Below, piece after piece: positions 43,550-46,355 of a stretch of DNA of 46,355 bases. The notes beneath the pieces were generated by a model that did no database searches, was not told the DNA's origin, and worked only from the letters and a program-made list of their open reading frames with translations. Each line of letters starts with the position of its first letter. Within the stretch, counting starts at the first letter, position 1. Origin of the DNA: a virus; IMG/VR virus record IMGVR_UViG_3300030101_001156, positions 1 to 46,355 of that record; one strand, written 5' to 3'. A program made the translations under genes and the position numbers.

Positions 43550-43687
43550 TTATTTTCTTTTTATTGTAGTTAAACAAAAATCTACGAATGGTAGATATAC
43601 TACGTGGTTATTTCTATTTCTTTCTCTGTATGTTCTCATACCAATAAGAACGCCGGGATAAAATCCCATACTAAATTCCCAATCCAT
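43550..43687 (-). CDS. Small conserved-looking protein, 45 residues
   Basis: A short frame filling the gap between the nuclease and reductase genes exactly, with a 1-base gap on one side and 3 on the other. It reads MDWEFSMGFYPGVLIGMRTY, RERNRNNHVVYLPFVDF and ends CLTTIKRK. The mixed hydrophobic/aromatic pattern with GFYPGVLIGMRTY and YLPFVDF suggests a small folded protein rather than random sequence. No function is recognised. Its place between reductase and nuclease in a tightly packed operon supports that it is expressed. Confidence 0.6.
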   Translation of the reverse strand: MDWEFSMGFYPGVLIGMRTYRERNRNNHVVYLPFVDFCLTTIKRK

Positions 43688-43688
43688 A

Positions 43689-44132
43689 TTATTTAATTTT
43701 AGTTATTAATTCTATTACATTGTCACACTCTTTTTGGTTCTGAGGTTTATATAGAGTTACATGCGGATAACATCTGTTAATAAATTTCTTGAACAACTTC
43801 CATCTTATTGGAAAACTTTCGTTCGCTCTACCCTTGCACTCAATTATAAACCCATTACCTATAAAATCAGGAGTGTATTTTATTGGTAAGATTTTTTTAT
43901 TTCCTCTGTTTTTAAATTCACCTTTACCGTTAGATTGCCTTTCGTAACTTGGTGTTTCAAAATCAAACCCGTCTATCAAAGTATATGTCTGTCCTTCATA
44001 CTCAGCTTTTATCTTAGCTTTCTTAAGAGCTTGATACATATACTTCTCTAGACCAGAGGCGAAGGTTATACCGTCACATATAACCTTCTTTGCCCTAACA
44101 GGTCCCCGTTTTTTATTCTTCCGATATCTCAT
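43689..44132 (-). CDS. PD-(D/E)xK endonuclease
   Basis: A 147-residue nuclease with the motif set E29 (GITFASGLEKYMY), D89 (KYTPDFIGNG) and E98-C-K100 (FIIECKGRANESFPIRWKLF). The acidic/lysine arrangement defines the PD-(D/E)xK core, and the FASGLE helix is typical of small phage resolvase or Holliday-junction-like nucleases. The basic N-terminus (MRYRKNKKRGPVRAKK) may bind DNA. It overlaps the previous gene by 20 bases, so its start at 44132 is inside that gene's end, a tight coupling. Likely roles are branch resolution or DNA degradation of the host chromosome to supply nucleotides, consistent with the operon. Confidence 0.72.
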   Translation of the reverse strand: MRYRKNKKRGPVRAKKVICDGITFASGLEKYMYQALKKAKIKAEYEGQTYTLIDGFDFETPSYERQSNGKGEFKNRGNKKILPIKYTPDFIGNGFIIECKGRANESFPIRWKLFKKFINRCYPHVTLYKPQNQKECDNVIELITKIK

Positions 44133-44394
44133 CTAAAATATCTTTAAGTTCCTCTTGTGCGGTTTGTATATATAAAATCGCATCCATAAGTTCCTCTTGA
44201 ATATCAACTAGGTATTTCATTAGACCTTTCATTTTTGTTGTTCGCTCTTCGTGAAGAGTCGTGCCGTATTTTCTATAACCTTCATTAGATCTGTCTCTAA
44301 ATTTTTGTACTACACGTTTTACAACAGGATCTCTAAATTCAACTTCCATATTTTTTAAAAACCCTTTAGCATTCATTATTTCTCTATCGCTCAT
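44113..44394 (-). CDS. Small helical protein, possibly MazG-like
   Basis: A 93-residue, all-helical protein: KRVVQKFRDRSNEGYRKYGT, TLHEERTTKMKGLMKYLVDI, then QEELMDAILYIQTAQEELKD. The pattern SNxGYxKYGTTL followed by QEELMDAILYIQ recalls the all-alpha NTP pyrophosphatase (MazG-type) helices with an EExxD acidic cluster, but a full ExxE plus ExxD set is not evident. It sits 1 base after the GIY-YIG/MazG fusion gene. Either a small NTP-handling protein or an accessory to it. Confidence 0.45.
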   Translation of the reverse strand: MSDREIMNAKGFLKNMEVEFRDPVVKRVVQKFRDRSNEGYRKYGTTLHEERTTKMKGLMKYLVDIQEELMDAILYIQTAQEELKDILDEISEE

Positions 44395-44395
44395 A

Positions 44396-45205
44396 TTAAT
44401 TATTTTTTACAAATGTTCCATTAATCATTTTACCTTTACGTTTAGCTATAGTATCATAAGCTGATTCAATACATTCTTCAATTGTTAAACCACTCAGTTC
44501 AGCTAAGTTAGTTAGTACAACAACCATATCACCAATACCGTCTTGTATTTCTAATGTATCATCTTTTAGTATAGCTCTACCAACTTCGCCAGCTTCTTCC
44601 ATTAATTTAACGTATTGAGTCTTCTGATCACCTTCATCATATATACCTCTGTGTTCAGCCCATTCTCTAATTAAATCAAAATGACTAGCTTGGCAACAGT
44701 CTTCTGGCTCAGCGCATTTTTCTCTAATTTTTCTGCAGCGATCATAAAATTTAGTTAATGCTTTATTGTATACATAGCATCTATTATCATTATACATAGA
44801 CGTTTTTGCATTAGTAACTATCCAATCAACTAAATCTTCATCTAACATAACGCTGCCTTCAACTGTATCCCAACTCATCTCAAGGTTGTCCATAAGATTA
44901 CCTTTCAATTTATTAATAGGACAAGGAAACGTAGTAGTTTGTTCTGTTACGTTTATATTCATAGTCTTTAAATTATTAAAATTATTATTATTAAGTTTAT
45001 TATAAGGAATACGGTCAATTCTATAACCATATTCTTCTTGAAGTTGTAGTTCTCTTTTAGATATATAATCTATATCGTTAGATTTTTCTAAAACTTCGTA
45101 TTCACCTGGCTCATAACCTTGTTGTTCAGTAACTCTATTATATAAGTCAGTTGTACAACCTATTTTTTTACCAGGTATGTGGTATAATATATATTCTTTA
45201 CTCAT
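44396..45205 (-). CDS. GIY-YIG-like domain fused to MazG-like NTP pyrophosphohydrolase
   Basis: A 269-residue two-domain protein. The N-terminal ~80 residues start SKEYILYHIPGKKIGCTTDL then YNRVTEQQG, with the IGCTTDLxxRV and downstream Glu that mark the GIY-YIG endonuclease superfold. The C-terminal ~110 residues (~155-269) are MazG-like: KLMEEAGEVGRAILKDDTL with E203/E204-E207 and E219, D222, D226, the all-alpha NTP-pyrophosphatase metal ligands, followed by the helix TIEECIESAYDTIAKRKGKM. A linker in between contains Cys residues (RKIREKCAEPEDCCQASH). The phosphatase part would clean unwanted NTPs from the phage dNTP pool. The GIY-YIG part is weaker. Start overlaps the TS-like gene by 8 bases. 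Confidence 0.65.
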   Translation of the reverse strand: MSKEYILYHIPGKKIGCTTDLYNRVTEQQGYEPGEYEVLEKSNDIDYISKRELQLQEEYGYRIDRIPYNKLNNNNFNNLKTMNINVTEQTTTFPCPINKLKGNLMDNLEMSWDTVEGSVMLDEDLVDWIVTNAKTSMYNDNRCYVYNKALTKFYDRCRKIREKCAEPEDCCQASHFDLIREWAEHRGIYDEGDQKTQYVKLMEEAGEVGRAILKDDTLEIQDGIGDMVVVLTNLAELSGLTIEECIESAYDTIAKRKGKMINGTFVKNN

Positions 45206-45851
45206 TTATTTTTTCTATTATATTATTATACAAATGTAAGTTATGTGCAAAGTGGTAATACTCACCTAGTCTTATTTCTAGTTTATCAGCAACCATTAAT
45301 TGCAGTTTTGAAAAACAATATTGGTCATTGCAGAAACCGTACCAGAGATCGTTAGAACGCATTGTAACACACATATTAAGTTTATTATTTAATATTGTAA
45401 ACTGTATAGCATATGTACAAGGAGTATCTTTATCATACTTTTCACGTTCTTTACCATCGAATATAGATATTGTAGCCTGCCTAGTATTAGGGTTTTTCTT
45501 TAACATATCGACTACCATATCTAATTGATAATGTCTTTGCCATTGATAACCGTAATTAGAGTTAACATAACCTTCTTCATTAGCCATGCGTTCCCATATT
45601 TCAGGTACTTTACCATATATCTTACCTAGCATTTTAACGTTTGGTAATCCAGTTAAATACCATTGCCACTCAGACTCAGCATAATTATATTTCCATTTAC
45701 GTTGGTCGCACTTAATCCAGTTGTCCATAGGGTTTACTATTGTAAAACCTACATTAAATAAAGCCTTAGTATTATCAAAGTCAACACCATAATCTAGTAT
45801 CTGTTTTTTATAATAACTAAATGCTTTGTCTGCGTTTTTAAATCTATTCAT
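45198..45851 (-). CDS. Thymidylate synthase-family protein with dCMP-type Asp
   Basis: A 217-residue protein of the ThyA fold: ESEWQWYLTG with catalytic Glu at 61 (TS E58 position), GYVNSNYGYQWQRH with Y100, TRQATISIFD (phosphate Arg kept, second Arg is Gln), the nucleophile C145 (TPCTYAIQF; the usual His after Cys is Thr), RSND 165-168, D176 in the slot of TS Asn177, and HLY 206-208. Asn177 reads uracil; in T4 dCMP hydroxymethylase it is Asp. The enzyme may thus hydroxymethylate or methylate deoxycytidylate or another pyrimidine nucleotide rather than dUMP. It is the central gene of an overlapping nucleotide operon. Confidence 0.75.
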   Translation of the reverse strand: MNRFKNADKAFSYYKKQILDYGVDFDNTKALFNVGFTIVNPMDNWIKCDQRKWKYNYAESEWQWYLTGLPNVKMLGKIYGKVPEIWERMANEEGYVNSNYGYQWQRHYQLDMVVDMLKKNPNTRQATISIFDGKEREKYDKDTPCTYAIQFTILNNKLNMCVTMRSNDLWYGFCNDQYCFSKLQLMVADKLEIRLGEYYHFAHNLHLYNNIIEKINE

Positions 45852-46191
45852 AACTTACTTTATTAATTGAACCTCTCCATATTTTTGAAGCTCTTTCTAT
45901 TTTTTCTGCTTTTACTTTCATTACATCTTTGTTAGTGCAGTACTTATTAAAATAATATTCAGAGTATTTATATACTTGTTCCATAACATCTTTTTTATCG
46001 TACACTTTAGGGTCTCTATTGTATTTATTATTTATTGTTATACCTATCCTCCACTCGTGTATACCGTTTTTATAATGATACTCTGGTCGTATATCTATAC
46101 CATTGTCTTCGCACCAAAAACATTTTACCAAATCACCACCTTGCCTAGTATGATGAGGGTAGTTTGTATTATCATTATCTAACTCTCCCAT
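45844..46191 (-). CDS. Hypothetical protein with CFWCE motif, 115 residues
   Basis: Starts MGELDNDNTNYPHHTRQGGD, then KCFWCEDNGIDIRPEYHYKN: a single CxxC-like motif with nearby His that might bind a metal. The remainder is mixed alpha/beta (GIHEWRIGITINNKYNRD; DKKDVMEQVYKYSEYYFNKY) and ends in a basic helix. It overlaps the TS-like gene by 8 bases and the previous, partial gene by 13 bases, so it is part of the operon. No function recognised. Confidence 0.5.
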   Translation of the reverse strand: MGELDNDNTNYPHHTRQGGDLVKCFWCEDNGIDIRPEYHYKNGIHEWRIGITINNKYNRDPKVYDKKDVMEQVYKYSEYYFNKYCTNKDVMKVKAEKIERASKIWRGSINKVSYE

Positions 46192-46355
46192 GGCAAAGGT
46201 TCTGATTCTGTTTCTGATATTATTGGTATGTAACTACCTGACTTAGGTTCCCAGTTAAAATGAGCTTCAGCTTGGTTTTCACCTAAGTTTTGAAATTTAA
46301 CTTTCAATACTTTAGCTTTAACCGTTTGAGCTTCATAGTCTCTGTGAACCAATAA
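46179..46355 (-). CDS. Hypothetical protein, C-terminal part (truncated by window edge)
   Basis: A frame open to the right edge, encoding 58 residues before the stop. It includes DYEAQTVKAKVLKVKFQNLG, NQAEAHFNWEPKSGSYIPII and ends SETESEPLPWES. The beta-strand pattern and acidic end are consistent with a small nucleic-acid-associated or unknown phage protein. Its stop lies inside the next gene (13-base overlap), so it belongs to the same operon. The N-terminus and function are unknown. Confidence 0.5.
   Translation of the reverse strand, partial: LLVHRDYEAQTVKAKVLKVKFQNLGENQAEAHFNWEPKSGSYIPIISETESEPLPWES

Noticed and set aside
1-46355. CRISPR arrays, tRNA genes, integrase or insertion sequence
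   Set aside because: No spaced direct repeats, no cloverleaf-like sequence and no recombinase or transposase motif were seen on either strand.

Overview
The window is a contiguous piece of a tailed bacteriophage genome (Caudoviricetes), AT-rich and almost fully coding. It shows no integrase, no lysogeny genes, no tRNA and no insertion sequence. Several independent clues point to a Bacteroidota (flavobacterial-type) host, probably marine: start codons sit behind A/T-rich leaders (typically ...taattATG) without Shine-Dalgarno motifs; a 60-residue protein resembles the histone H1-like (Hc1) proteins of Bacteroidota; one secreted protein ends in a type IX secretion-like tail; and the signal peptides end in ...AQ or ...SQ. 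The head genes, giant tail-stabilisation-type protein, internal virion protein and giant ejection-type protein resemble short-tailed marine phages distantly similar to crAss-like viruses. That placement comes from recognised sequence patterns, not from a search.

Plus strand, 1-21.9 kb (structural block): terminase large subunit (left end cut off), portal, acidic scaffold-like protein, major capsid protein, terminator, conserved head protein, terminator plus a 20-bp promoter-like repeat, two connector/tail-ring candidates, a 2669-residue tail protein, two smaller structural proteins, a second copy of the 20-bp repeat, an internal virion protein and a Cys-cluster protein.

21.9-33.4 kb: one 3836-residue protein that looks like an ejected multi-tool. 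In order it carries an EF-hand loop, a hydrophobic Gly-rich region, an HExxH peptidase motif, a sigma-70 region 2-like segment, a HAD phosphatase whose N-terminal part is interrupted by a P-loop kinase, a conserved helical domain, and two tandem Cys/His modules at the C terminus. The kinase/phosphatase pairing recalls polynucleotide kinase-phosphatase end-healing enzymes.

33.4-41.5 kb: a tail fibre, small virion proteins, a YkuD-like enzyme and an envelope cassette (outer-membrane barrel candidate, secreted protein with a type IX-like tail, two single-span membrane proteins of which one has a thioredoxin fold lacking its cysteines). A run of small basic proteins sharing MAFKM, MAY(V/I)Q and (S/G)PMK motifs follows, with a PAP2-type phosphatase among them.

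Minus strand, 46.3-41.5 kb: a tightly coupled nucleotide-metabolism operon reading from the right edge. It encodes a thymidylate synthase-like protein with the Asn-to-Asp change seen in dCMP hydroxymethylase, a GIY-YIG/MazG fusion, a small helical protein, a PD-(D/E)xK nuclease, a 45-residue protein, a class II (B12-dependent) ribonucleotide reductase and the histone H1-like protein. It meets the structural block at a bidirectional terminator near 41.46 kb. No stretch over 300 bases lacks a gene.
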